From Trichomonas vaginalis G3 (lineage: Eukaryota > Parabasalia > Trichomonadida > Trichomonadidae), in contig NC_067208.1 in assembly GCF_026262505.1 (NCBI RefSeq), positions 11,045,962 to 11,109,961 of the forward strand: DNA of 64,000 bases, in the 5' to 3' direction. Of this stretch, positions 36,506 to 45,437 are shown piece after piece; position 1 is the stretch's first letter, and the number at the start of each line of letters is the position of its first letter. Under the pieces are notes generated by a model. The model did no database searches. It was given only the letters and a program-made list of their open reading frames with translations, and had not been told where the DNA came from. Made by a program: the position numbers and the translations under genes.

Positions 36506-37090
36506 ATGACCGAAGAAGTTGAAACCTTAGATTTGACACCACAAACAAAAAGTTCAGAACCATTGTCAAAACCTGTCAAAGAACTTACAGATGAAGAGAA
36601 AAATTCAATAATAGAAAGTGCCAGATCTGGTAACTCAAATCCTAACTACAAAGTCACTTTTCATAGAAATGGAACGGCTAGTATCTCAAAAAAGAAACAG
36701 ACTCTCACAAATAAAATATTGAAGTCTGAAGGAGCTTTCGAGACAACAGATGGAAAAGTTTACTTCACTGACCAACAGTTCATTATAGAACATCTCATTG
36801 ACTTAGAGTCGAAATATTCTAAACTTTACAACAAACACAAAAAGTTGAAAGGAAAACAAAAACAAATGGCATATGATATTTATGAAGATGTTGACGACAC
36901 AACTGTTCCTGCAAGTGAAGTAAAGTCAGAGGAACCGAAAAGTGACGAAAAACCGATAGAAGAAGAAAAACCAAAAACTGAAGATAAACCAAAACCAAAG
37001 TTTAGTTTCCAAACTAAACCAAGTCAACCTTCATTAGCTGGTATGGGTTGGCGTCAAAGACTTATGGCAGCAGGCAGTTATGTTAAGTAA
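36506..37090 (+). CDS. DG-motif Maverick protein with acidic linker, 194 aa
   Basis: Residues ~28-70 (EEKNSIIESARSGNSNPNYK, then FHRNGTASISKKKQTL) match the pattern of the 142-residue lineage I gene. A helical region follows (FIIEHLIDLESKYSKLYNK), then an acidic Lys/Glu/Pro linker and a C-terminal GMGWRQRLMAAGSYVK. Both this gene and its relative sit close upstream of replication or capsid genes. Accessory or scaffolding role is a guess. It looks whole. Confidence 0.5.
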   Translation: MTEEVETLDLTPQTKSSEPLSKPVKELTDEEKNSIIESARSGNSNPNYKVTFHRNGTASISKKKQTLTNKILKSEGAFETTDGKVYFTDQQFIIEHLIDLESKYSKLYNKHKKLKGKQKQMAYDIYEDVDDTTVPASEVKSEEPKSDEKPIEEEKPKTEDKPKPKFSFQTKPSQPSLAGMGWRQRLMAAGSYVK

Positions 37091-37121
37091 AGAAAAAAAT
37101 ATTTTTTTTCTTTTTATAAAA

Positions 37122-37229
37122 ATGCCCCCATATAGAATGGATAGAAAATCTGCTAGAATAAAAGCAGAGTTACAAAGATATGGTTGGAGAGTTTCGAAGA
37201 AGTTTAAATATAGGAAGGGAAGACCATAA
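37122..37229 (+). CDS. Basic mini-protein, 35 aa
   Basis: Begins in TATAAAAATGCC after a long T run. The product, MPPYRMDRKSARIKAELQRY then GWRVSKKFKYRKGRP, is strongly basic. Small basic proteins of this kind condense DNA in adenovirus-like particles (for example the mu/pX peptide), and a DNA-packing role is a reasonable guess. It looks whole. Confidence 0.45.
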   Translation: MPPYRMDRKSARIKAELQRYGWRVSKKFKYRKGRP

Positions 37230-37242
37230 AAGTCTATGACAA

Positions 37243-39275
37243 TTGTCTGGTCTTCGCTACGAAATGGATTTGGAAACAGCACGTGCCAATTATCCAAACA
37301 GACTAGAGAGGTTAGAAGAAGAACGTCTTATGGACATGCCTTTCGATGTTAGTGAACCTCAAGTTGAAGGACACGACGGCTTTGCCAGATTCTACTGGAA
37401 ACATGACGAACAATTGCATCCTTTGAGAAGGAAAAAAGGTAGTGCAGAGGATGGTCATGCTCCCATGGAAAGAACAAAATATGCATATGAGAAGTACCGT
37501 GAAGTTAGAAGTCAAATTACATCTGGTCGAACCTTTACAGTAAACTTTGACGAAGGAAAGAACAAAGAAGGCTTCATGGGAGTACTTGCTGCCATACAAG
37601 ACGGAAATAAGAAAGGACACAATCTCAGATTGACCATAACAGATTTGGATGGTCACATTTACTATGCACATGGCAATGAACAAACAGCCGCAAAACTTCT
37701 TGACGCTTTCAAGACTACAAAGAGAGAACAAATGGTTGACTCCGACTCAGACATTTTGAATGCAATTGAAGGAATTGCAAGTGTCAAGTTCGAATGGTAC
37801 CAACCTAACCCTCAAGCAGTCAGACAACATGCTGGATACTTCCCGTTCATAAATAAGTCTGACATTGACTTGACAAGGTATGGAATTTACAATTCAATTG
37901 AAACAATTGTCAACGAACCTTGCATTCTTACATGTCTCAGGAACTCTGGTCTTGTTACAGATGAGAAGATGAAGTATCTTGAGTCATGTGTGAAGACAAG
38001 GTACATTCTCAGAGGTCAATTGGCAAAAATTGCACCGTTGGCAAATGTCAATATCCGAGTCAACATACCTACAGCTAAAGGTTCTTCACATGACGACTAT
38101 GTTGTTGAGTTCAATTTACCATGGTTGAAGATTGTAATTGTCCACAACCACTTCATGTTGAACGAAAGTCTTACAAACCCATTCTTTTTGGTAAAAGTAA
38201 GTGCAACATTGTCAGAGCTGTAAACATTCTTTTCGAGAAAGGTTTGTTGGAACCAATTCCAGATGACAAGCTTACAGAAACTTTTGTACCAAAAGACGAA
38301 ACAAACTTTTCATTGTTAGCAAGACCAAAAGTTGTTCCAGACAAAGTTCTAGTACAAAAGAAGTACACAGTTCCACAAGGGGTTGGATTGTTCGGATACC
38401 AACCTGAACCAGAAGAACTTCCAATGAGGTTGCAAGAACTTCAAGATGCTATAAACAAACTTCCATTGAGACATCCAATTGACGTCAAATTGTATTGGAG
38501 AGCATCTGAGTTAGGTCAGAAGGTTTTATATGAAACAGGTTGCTTCGACGATGTTTATGAGATAACAGGAGAAGTTTCTCAGAAGATAAGAGACTCACTT
38601 GAATTTCCACAAACTGGACCAATTGGTTGCGACAAGTTCGACTCAAACGAAAAGATATACTATGTCGACCTTAACGCTGCATACATGAGGTTTGTCCAAT
38701 ATATTCCGACTGGAATTCCAAACGAAGATGGTGAGTTCCCGGGAAGGAACTATACAGTTGGAAAAGTCATACAACAACTGTATGATATTAGGAAAGCTTC
38801 AAACCCCAAACTTGCAATGACACTCAAATTGCTTATGAATTCGACATGGGGATATTCCATTAAGAAACCTCAAGAGATGAAGAGTAAACATTATGAGAAG
38901 GTCGACAACTTTGTTGAAAGGTTTTCTCCTTTTGTTTTGAAGTACGAATTCACTCAAGGTCAAAGTAGCTTAGTAACCACATTAAAACCTATTGTCGAAC
39001 ATTGGTCTTACCCTCAGTTCGCAAAGGCAGTCCTTGACAACTACAACAAATTCTTCTCGGAAGTCAAATCCAAAGTCAAGGTTTACTATGAGAACATTGA
39101 CGCACTCATGACGAACGAAGAAGGATACAACAAACTCATTGAAATGGGTTTAGTCGGTGAAAAGATGGGTCGATTCAAATTGGACAAAATTTTCACCGAA
39201 GTTCATGTCCTCTCCAAGCGTAAGTATTGGGGCATACTTGAAGACGGCACAGAAATAAAACATTGCATGAAATAA
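37243..39275 (+). pseudogene. Family B DNA polymerase remnant (lineage II)
   Basis: The first half matches the N-terminal region of the lineage I PolB in pattern (PCILTCLRNSGLVTDEKM against NCFVYACIQAGVDEETI). The second half has polymerase signatures: YYVDLNAAYM (motif A region) and LKLLMNSTWGY (motif B), followed by a palm/thumb-like end. The codon use is noticeably less AT-rich than that of lineage III. It would be the replicative, protein-primed polymerase of this element. Broken; a few breaks. Confidence 0.7.
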
Positions 39276-39319
39276 AAACGTTTTTCAAAAAAAGTGACAT
39301 TTTTTTTATTTTATTTGAA

Positions 39320-39424
39320 ATGTACGCTGAGTTTGTTGGAGAAGACCGTTGGGAAACTTGTTTGTTAGATGAGAAATATGAAATGGCATACCATTTTAAA
39401 ACAATATATTTTTACATATATTAA
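39320..39424 (+). CDS. Possible short ORF, 34 aa
   Basis: ATG in TTTGAAATG after TTTTTTTTATTTTA; product MYAEFVGEDRWETC... ends with a TAA directly followed by the ATG of the next gene (TTAAATG). It may be a real micro-gene or only a leader ORF. Weakly supported. Confidence 0.3.
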   Translation: MYAEFVGEDRWETCLLDEKYEMAYHFKTIYFYIY

Positions 39425-40287
39425 ATGCTTCAGGTTGAAAAACAAAGAACAAAAGTAGCAGATACAAAACCGTTAGACTATATCTTTACAAATGCTGGTA
39501 GGACTATTTCAGATGAAGAAATTTCATCCCGAGCATACAGGTTTGACTATCCAATTCGTTGGCTTCAAAGTCCTTCAGATGCAAAGGCAATAGGATTTAG
39601 AAGAGTTCATCTTGTTCAAATAGAACTAACGCATTTATGTTCGCAGTATATTTTCATGGGCAGTATAAAGGTTCTGATGGTCTAATAGACAAATTTGACG
39701 AAATGAGAATCTTTACAGTTCGTTCAGACGAAAGTCTTGAGAAAACTCTAAATGACTTTCAAACTCAAATGAACAAATATTATTGGGAATTTCAAGAAAA
39801 ATACGACTCTTTACTAAATGGAACATACTATCTGAAACTAGAATATGACAAGATGAACTCCACCGTTTCATTTCAAAAGATTGAAATTAACCCTCCAAGA
39901 GATACAGAGTTTTTATTTTGGAAAGTAGACAAACGTTCTTGGGCACAATTTCTTCGGTTACTAAACCAGAACGAACCATTACCACCAGATGGTCCATTTA
40001 AATTTATACTTCCACCAGCAGATTTGACAGTTTATAGAAACGTGTTTGACCCTCAAAATGTTATGTGTCATGCAAGTTTCAGTTCAAGCAACAATAGTTT
40101 TCTATGTATTGGTAAGGACTTTTATGACTTTGCTTCTAAATTCTACGAACCACCTAGTAACAGTTTCTCTGACTTTCAAGTTTGGTTCACAACAAATGGT
40201 GTGCAACATATTATTCCATTGTACTATGACTTTTATCTCGAATTGTCTTTCATATATAACTACGGAAAAGTGCTGAAAAAGTATTGA
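39425..40287 (+). pseudogene. YP-W family virion-type protein (lineage II copy 2)
   Basis: Second member in this element: MLQVEKQRTKVADTKPLDY, then FDYPIRWLQSPSDAKAIGFR, a long middle part with a predicted helix, then FSSSNNSFLCIGKDFYDFA and a Tyr-rich end. Clear relative of 32,680-33,525 but diverged, so the pair is old. Two paralogues per element in both lineages suggests two related virion parts. Broken about once. Confidence 0.65.
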
Positions 40288-40301
40288 AAAATAATGTTTA
40301 T

Positions 40302-40347
40302 GTTAGCATGTTAGATCTAACACGTTTTCTAACCACTTTTCTAACAT
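40302..40347. repeat. Iteron cassette (GTTAG type)
   Basis: TGTTAGATCTAACA palindrome followed by CTAACC and CTAAC direct repeats. Variant of the cassettes at 41.4-44.4 kb. Confidence 0.75.
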
Positions 40348-40424
40348 CGTAGAAAACTCATGAAAACAATTTATTTTTGACACTTTCACAAAAAACATAA
40401 AAAAGTGAAGTTAAACGTTAAGGT

Positions 40425-40799
40425 TTACTGAACTGGTTGGATGTCGCCTTCACAGGTTATGTAGAATGGCTGACCCGAGAAGTGGAACAGTGCTCTGAGA
40501 ATTTGTATAATTCGTGGAATTGGACTCTCTCTGTTTGGAAGTAGTATCCAAGGACGCTTGGCAAAGAACTTTATAATGGCTTCCTTCTTTGCTTGCTTTA
40601 TGTCGTCGTAGGCTGTCCCGTCTGGTACCTCAATTGGAATTCCAGTCGAAGTCTCGAGCTGAAGTGTAGACCTTCCAGAAATAGTGGTGAACTTGACCTT
40701 GGGCTTCATGACCTTGCGCAAGTACTGCTTAACAAGCTCGTTAATTTCAATTAGGTAAACTGCCTCGTCAAATCCTTCTGGCATTCCGAGTCCTTCCAT
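40425..40799 (-). CDS. Hypothetical protein of the repeat hub, 124 aa
   Basis: Start taken at 40,799 (MEGLGMPEGFDEAVYLIEI); the longer open frame upstream only reads the tandem repeat at 40.8-41.1 kb. The protein has a helical start (EINELVKQYLRKVMKPKVK), a strand-rich middle and a basic helical part (DDIKQAKKEAIIKFFAKRPW). No recognised family. Codon use is less AT-rich than most genes here. It diverges from the 110-residue gene across a repeat array that may control both. It looks whole. Confidence 0.5.
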   Translation of the reverse strand: MEGLGMPEGFDEAVYLIEINELVKQYLRKVMKPKVKFTTISGRSTLQLETSTGIPIEVPDGTAYDDIKQAKKEAIIKFFAKRPWILLPNRESPIPRIIQILRALFHFSGQPFYITCEGDIQPVQ

Positions 40800-41090
40800 C
40801 CGACAGGAAAATATTTTCCCGACAACTGGAAAAAATTTTCCCGACAACTGGAAAAAATTTTCCCGACAACTGGAAAAAATTTTCCTTCCGACAGGAAGAA
40901 CTCTTCCAGTTGTCCGTCTGTAAACCATTCAAATTTTCGAAAATTGAGAACTTTTTGGTCGAACTTCAGAAAAAGTTTTTCCGGACAAAGGGAAAAAAAT
41001 TTCCTTCCGACAGGAAAAGTTTTTCCTTCCGACAGGAAAAGTTCTTCCTTCCGACAGGAAAAGTTCTTCCTTCCGACGGTTAAGCCACAA
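40800..41090. repeat. Hairpin repeat array between two divergent genes
   Basis: About four TTTTCCCGACAACTGGAAAA-type units, then four CCTTCCGACAGGAAAAG-type units. Each is a small palindrome (TTCC-GACA-GGAA). They lie between the divergent 124- and 110-residue genes and could be operator or iteron sites; they also make spurious reading frames on both strands. Confidence 0.8.
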
Positions 41091-41094
41091 ACGA

Positions 41095-41427
41095 ATGTCC
41101 GACGTCCCACCAACCCAGTCCATTCCCAAACCAGAGGAACCTAAAGCTGCAGAACCACAACAGTCTCCTCAGTTCCAGCAAGTACCTCCGAATTACTACC
41201 AATTTCCACCTCAAGGTTACTACCCACCACAAGGCTTCCCGAACTACCCTCCTCAGCCTATGCCTTACTGCCCCAACCCTTGGTTGTTCCAGCAAGCTCC
41301 ACCCCAGCAATTCCAATCTCAATCCAAATCGAAGAGAGACCAAGAGTTCGAAGAAGGTCTAAACCGTTTACGCAAAGAGTATGCTACAGCTCCAATTGAG
41401 AGAAAGTTGTTCCCGGACCAAAAATAA
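41095..41427 (+). CDS. Pro/Gln-rich protein, 110 aa
   Basis: Almost the whole N-terminal 75 residues are Pro, Gln and Tyr (QFPPQGYYPPQGFPNYPPQP), then a charged helix (KSKRDQEFEEGLNRLRKEY) and a short end. Intrinsically disordered head plus a helical tail; no family can be assigned from such composition. The bases are unusually GC-rich for the window. It precedes the iteron arm at 41,434. It looks whole. Confidence 0.5.
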   Translation: MSDVPPTQSIPKPEEPKAAEPQQSPQFQQVPPNYYQFPPQGYYPPQGFPNYPPQPMPYCPNPWLFQQAPPQQFQSQSKSKRDQEFEEGLNRLRKEYATAPIERKLFPDQK

Positions 41428-41712
41428 TGTTTAGGGTAGATGGTTAGATCTAACCTCATTTCTACCCTCATTTCTACCCTCTTGAATTTTCATGAATTTC
41501 CTTAAGATAGAAAAAATAAAGTTAGTTTTATTTTTTTATTTTGTATAAAAGATATGATTTCAGGGATTTTTTTGACGAAGTGTAAACCTTCACTTCGTCA
41601 AAAAATAACAGTTATCTAATGAAAAAGTGTCATTTTTTTCATTTGACGAGAATGTCGGGTAGATGGTTAGATCTAACCTCATTTCTAACCTCATTTCTAC
41701 CCTCTTGAATTT

Positions 41713-41832
41713 GTCAAGACTTCTTCGTAAATGTTTTGTCATGACTTCTTCGTAAATGTTTTGTCATGACTTCTTCGTAAATGTTTTGTCAAGACTTCTT
41801 CGTAAATGTTTTGTCAAGACTTCTTCGTAATG
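41713..41832. repeat. 25-bp direct repeat, five copies
   Basis: GTCAAGACTTCTTCGTAAAT-type units at 41,713, 41,738, 41,763, 41,788 and 41,813. About a dozen inverted, degenerate relatives (GAAGTCTTGACAAAACAT) lie at 43,795-44,310. No spacers, so not a CRISPR array. Confidence 0.88.
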
Positions 41833-41962
41833 AGTGTAAAGGACCCAAAAATAATGTTTAGGGTAGATGGTTAGATCTAACCTGTTTTCTCACCTGTTTT
41901 CTACCCTCTTGAATTTTCATGAATTTTATATATTAATGTTTTCGTTATGCCACTTTTGTGCC

Positions 41963-41988
41963 GTCAGTCAGTCAGTCAGTCAGTCAGT
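41963..41988. repeat. Microsatellite (GTCA)6
   Basis: Six and a half GTCA units in a row, between two iteron cassettes. Confidence 0.9.
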
Positions 41989-42593
41989 TTAGGAAATTTA
42001 CACCAAAAATAATGTTTAGGGTAGAAGGTTAGATCTAACCTGTTTTCTAACCTGTTTTCTACCCTCTTGAATTTTCATGAATTTTCCCGAAATAAAAAAT
42101 AAAGTTAGTTTTATTTTATTTATTTTTTTTATTTTGTATAAAAGATATGATTTCAGGGATTTTTTTGACGAAGTTTTAATGTTCACTTCGTCAAAAATAA
42201 CAGTTATATAATGAAAAAGTGTCATTTTTTTGTATAAAAGATATGATTTCAGGGATTTTTTTGACGAAGTGTTAATGTTCACTTCGTCAAAAATAACAGT
42301 TATATAATGAAAAAGTGAAAGTTATTCTTCATTTTTTTGTATAAAAGATATGATTTCAGGGATTTTTTTGACGAAGTGTTAATGTTCACTTCGTCAAAAA
42401 TAACAGTTATATAATGAAAAAGTGAAAGTTATTCTTCATTTTTTTGTATTTGACGAGAATGTCGGGTAGATGGTTAGATCTAACCTCATTTCTAACCTCA
42501 TTTCTAACCTCGTGAATTTTCATGAATTTCCTTAAGATAGAAAAAATAAAGTTAGTTTTATTTTATTTATTTTTTTTATTTTGTATAAAAGAT

Positions 42594-43532
42594 ATGATTT
42601 CAACAATCGGCACAACAACAATTCAAACAACAGCACCAAACTCGTTAGTCATGAATCCAACATCTATGTTAGTAGAGATGAAAAACTTCATTCCTTCTTC
42701 ATATACTTTTGAAACAGAAATCCAGAAGATAAAGCAAGAACTTTTAACAAGTAATTTAGACTGTACCGCACAGGATGAAGAAAATGAAGAATATCTTTAT
42801 GACATGCAGGACCTCATCGACCATTTACCTAAACTACCTGAAATTCAGCAACAAAAACTAACCATTCCCGAATTCGATGAAATAGAAGTGAAACCAACTG
42901 ACTCAGTAGAAATAAAGAAGTTCATTCGTAAGGTAAACTATGAGTTTCTAGGATTTCATTGCAACCATAAGGTTATGGACAAAGATTGCGACATGGTATA
43001 TAAGAATGTTTCTGACATATATAAATCCGGGGAGTTTAAGACATACGACAACTTTGTTTCGTTAGTTGCTGAATGCGTTTGGGAAATAAGAGATAAAGAT
43101 AGAAGAGGTAAGGTATGGAATGAACAGATAAAACCAGCAGCTTTTGAGTTAAAGAAAACCATTGACGCCTTAGTTGTTTTAGCAGGTAAGGTTTCAGAAT
43201 ATAACGCAAAAATGAACCCGCAATGTTCTAAATGTAAAGCAGCAATTAGGAAATATAACTACTCCGTCAAAGAGATAGAACGTATGAGAAACGACTATGC
43301 AGACTTAAAGAAAGAAGCAGAAAAGCCAGCAGAAGATAAAATGGACATGTTAGAATTTCTGAACAAAAACTATCCAACAGCAGAAGATTTCCTTCTATCT
43401 GACGTCAAGAAGAAGTATAAAGAAACTTTCGGTATCGTTAAAACATTCGATGTACTAAAAGAAGAAATAGAAGCTACGAAACTGTTTAGAGTCTCACGAA
43501 TTCATAACGTTTACCATGTGAAACGCTTATAA
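42594..43532 (+). CDS. Candidate replication initiator flanked by iteron arms, 312 aa
   Basis: Start taken at 42,594 (MISTIGTTTIQ): a TATAAAAGATATG leader is placed there and repeated upstream, while the longer frame reads leader DNA. The protein is acidic and helical, with a CSKCKAAIRKYN cysteine pair near residue 215, a coiled-coil stretch, and a compact C-terminal domain (EFLNKNYPTAEDFLLSDVKK, then TFDVLKEEIEATKLFRVSRI) that looks like a winged helix. The gene sits alone between inverted iteron arms. This invites the idea that it binds them as an initiator or copy-control protein; no family match proves it. It looks whole. Confidence 0.5.
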   Translation: MISTIGTTTIQTTAPNSLVMNPTSMLVEMKNFIPSSYTFETEIQKIKQELLTSNLDCTAQDEENEEYLYDMQDLIDHLPKLPEIQQQKLTIPEFDEIEVKPTDSVEIKKFIRKVNYEFLGFHCNHKVMDKDCDMVYKNVSDIYKSGEFKTYDNFVSLVAECVWEIRDKDRRGKVWNEQIKPAAFELKKTIDALVVLAGKVSEYNAKMNPQCSKCKAAIRKYNYSVKEIERMRNDYADLKKEAEKPAEDKMDMLEFLNKNYPTAEDFLLSDVKKKYKETFGIVKTFDVLKEEIEATKLFRVSRIHNVYHVKRL

Positions 43533-43540
43533 AATAACTG

Positions 43541-44368
43541 GGGTAGAAAAGAGGTTAGAAAACAGGTTAGATCTAACCTTCTACCCTAAACATTATTTTT
43601 GCTGAATTCAGCAACAAAATTCTGAGTAAAATAATTTTTAGGGCATGTGTCAAACCGTTGAGTTTTCACAAAATTTAAAAAATAACGTTTACCATGTGAA
43701 ACGCTTATAAAATAACTGGGGTAGAAAAGAGGTTAGAAAACAGGTTAGATCTAACCTTCTACCCTAAACATTATTTTTGTCTGATTTACGCTCATTACGA
43801 AGAAGTCTTGACAAAACATTTACGAAGAAGTCTTGACAAAACATATACGTTCATGTTTGACAAAACATTTACGAAGAAGTTTTGACAAAACATGTACGAA
43901 GAAGAAGTATTGACAAAACATGTACGAAGAAATCATGACAAAACATGTACGAAGAAGAAGTATTGACAAATCATAAACGATGAAATCATGAAAATTCATG
44001 AGGTGAGAAAAGAGGTGAGAAAACAGGTGAGATCTCACCACTTCACCTAAACATTATTTTTGTCTGATTTACGCTCATTACGATGAAGAAGTCTTGACAA
44101 AACATATACGTTCATGTTTGACAAAACATTTACGAAGAAGTCTTGACAAAACATATACGCTCATTACGATGAAGAAGTCTTGACAAAACATATACGTTCA
44201 TGTTTGACAAAACATGTACGAAGAAGAAGTATTGACAAAACATTTACGAAGAAGTCTTGACAAAACATGTACGAAGAAGTCTTGACAAAACATGTACGAT
44301 GAAATCATGAAAATTCATGAGGTGAGAAAACAGGTTAGAAAACGTGTTAGATCTCACCTCTTCACCTA
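43541..44368. repeat. Right iteron arm: four cassettes and 25-bp repeats
   Basis: Cassettes at 43,541-43,587, 43,719-43,766, 44,001-44,048 and 44,320-44,368. The first two are GGTTAG type with GGTTAGATCTAACC, the third is GGTGAG type with GGTGAGATCTCACC, and the fourth mixes both. The last codons of the preceding gene are duplicated with the cassette at 43,684. The TTGACAAAACAT repeats lie between cassettes. Confidence 0.9.
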
Positions 44369-44423
44369 AACATTATTTTTACTGAAAAATGACCAAAAAT
44401 CTGAGTAAAATGGCATAAGATTG

Positions 44424-44447
44424 CTTCCCTCGGAAAACCGAGGGAAG
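44424..44447. terminator. Strong 10-bp stem hairpin after ATPase gene
   Basis: CTTCCCTCGG pairs perfectly with CCGAGGGAAG across an AAAA loop, about 80 bp beyond the ATPase stop. It could end or protect transcripts, or be another mobile hairpin; the role is a guess. Confidence 0.4.
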
Positions 44448-44525
44448 ACTTACCGCTACTGAAGGAAAAAATAACAGAGTATTTTGACAACTTCAAACAA
44501 GTAGGGTAGATGAACTCTTTATTTT

Positions 44526-45401
44526 TCAAGCTTGACTTTTTACAATTTGAACTTTGTTTGCGTAGATATGAATTCTGAAAGAAGTATGAGGGTCTTGTAT
44601 GACTTTGTACTTCTCCCATAGTTCATATCTGTCAAACTTACCTGCCATGGACTCTTTCATAAGTTCCATGAAATCGTCTTCGGACAATCCAGGGAAAAGT
44701 ATAATGTCAGTAAGTATTCTTTTAACATCCTTACTTAAACTCTTTGCTGTCTGTACACATATTACGACTGAGATGTTAAAGTGTCTGAGCTTCTTAAGAA
44801 TTCGACACATATCTTGTTCTCTATTCTTTAACAAAGGATGAGAGGCGAAATCATCTAAGATAAGAAGACATCTATGAGGGTAAGTCTTCCAATCGTAAGA
44901 TTGCAATTTCTTCGAAATGTATTCTATCTCTTTCTGTTTGTTTCTGAAGTGTTTCTTCTCTAATATTCTCTGCATTTCCTCATTTGGGTCTTTAAACTTA
45001 GAATTTATATACTCATTTATAGCATTATACTTCAAAACTCTTCTTTGGTACTTCTTTATCCAATCTAACAACTCAGAGTCTTTTATACATACTAACTTAG
45101 ACTTCTTTATAATATCTTTGAACGAATTGACGGTTTGGTCAAATTGACCAGAAGTACTACAAATGACAACTAACTCATAGAATGGGTTCTTCTCATCTAG
45201 TTCTTGTTGTTGTGCAGCCATTTTAAGATAAGTGAAAGTCTTACCCGACCCAGGTGGTGCAATTAGACCTGTTATACCATTCTGAGCAAATAAGAACTTG
45301 TCATGTATAGGCTTTATCTGAGCATTTTCTAACTTCCTCTTGTTCTTGTTTAAAACATTCTCAAATTTCTTGTCAATGTCAGCAAACTTTTTTTCTAACA
45401 T
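44526..45401 (-). CDS. A32-like genome-packaging ATPase, lineage II, 291 aa
   Basis: Start taken at 45,401 (MLEKKFADIDKK), 36 bp from the divergent gene; the longer frame reads that gene in reverse. Walker A is APPGSGKT at 48-55, Walker B CLLILDDFA near 185, with a SKSLSKDVKRILTDIILFPG region downstream as in the lineage I ATPase (RFLALNIKRLITDFVIFQG). A charged coiled-coil head precedes the P loop. It would pump element DNA into capsids formed by the protein at 49,576. It looks whole. Confidence 0.87.
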   Translation of the reverse strand: MLEKKFADIDKKFENVLNKNKRKLENAQIKPIHDKFLFAQNGITGLIAPPGSGKTFTYLKMAAQQQELDEKNPFYELVVICSTSGQFDQTVNSFKDIIKKSKLVCIKDSELLDWIKKYQRRVLKYNAINEYINSKFKDPNEEMQRILEKKHFRNKQKEIEYISKKLQSYDWKTYPHRCLLILDDFASHPLLKNREQDMCRILKKLRHFNISVVICVQTAKSLSKDVKRILTDIILFPGLSEDDFMELMKESMAGKFDRYELWEKYKVIQDPHTSFRIHIYANKVQIVKSQA

Positions 45402-45437
45402 ATTTTTAGAAAAATTAAAATTTTTATCTTTTAGAAA
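45402..45437. promoter_or_regulatory. 36-bp bidirectional start region
   Basis: Spacer between ATPase and the 178-residue gene: A/T only apart from a few bases, with TTTTTATCTTTTAGAAAATG toward the plus-strand gene. Confidence 0.5.

Larger units (their letters stand above)
41543..42427 (+). repeat. Four repeated promoter-plus-hairpin units
   Basis: Units near 41,543, 42,134, 42,232 and 42,337 copy the leader and start of the gene at 42,594 (TTGTATAAAAGATATGATTT) and then carry a hairpin with arms TTTGACGAAG and CTTCGTCAAA. Each would begin a short frame of about 20 codons. They may be decoy starts, attenuators or remnants of repeated duplication. Confidence 0.75.
41434..42510. repeat. Left iteron arm: five cassettes
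   Basis: Cassettes at 41,434-41,481, 41,657-41,704, 41,860-41,908, 42,018-42,066 and 42,464-42,510. Each has GGGTAGA, the palindrome GGTTAGATCTAACC, then two or three CTAACC, CTACCC or CTCACC repeats spaced by TCATTT or TGTTTT. Orientation is opposite to the arm at 43.5-44.4 kb. Confidence 0.9.

Noticed and set aside
40749-41144. Overlapping open frames on both strands through the 40.8-41.1 kb array
   Set aside because: They read a palindromic repeat array; proteins are repetitive (FFPxSGK type) on both strands, so I kept only the parts outside the array.
41713-44310. CRISPR-like look of repeated 25-bp units
   Set aside because: Units are directly adjacent or irregularly spaced with no unique spacers, and no cas genes are present; the genome is eukaryotic.
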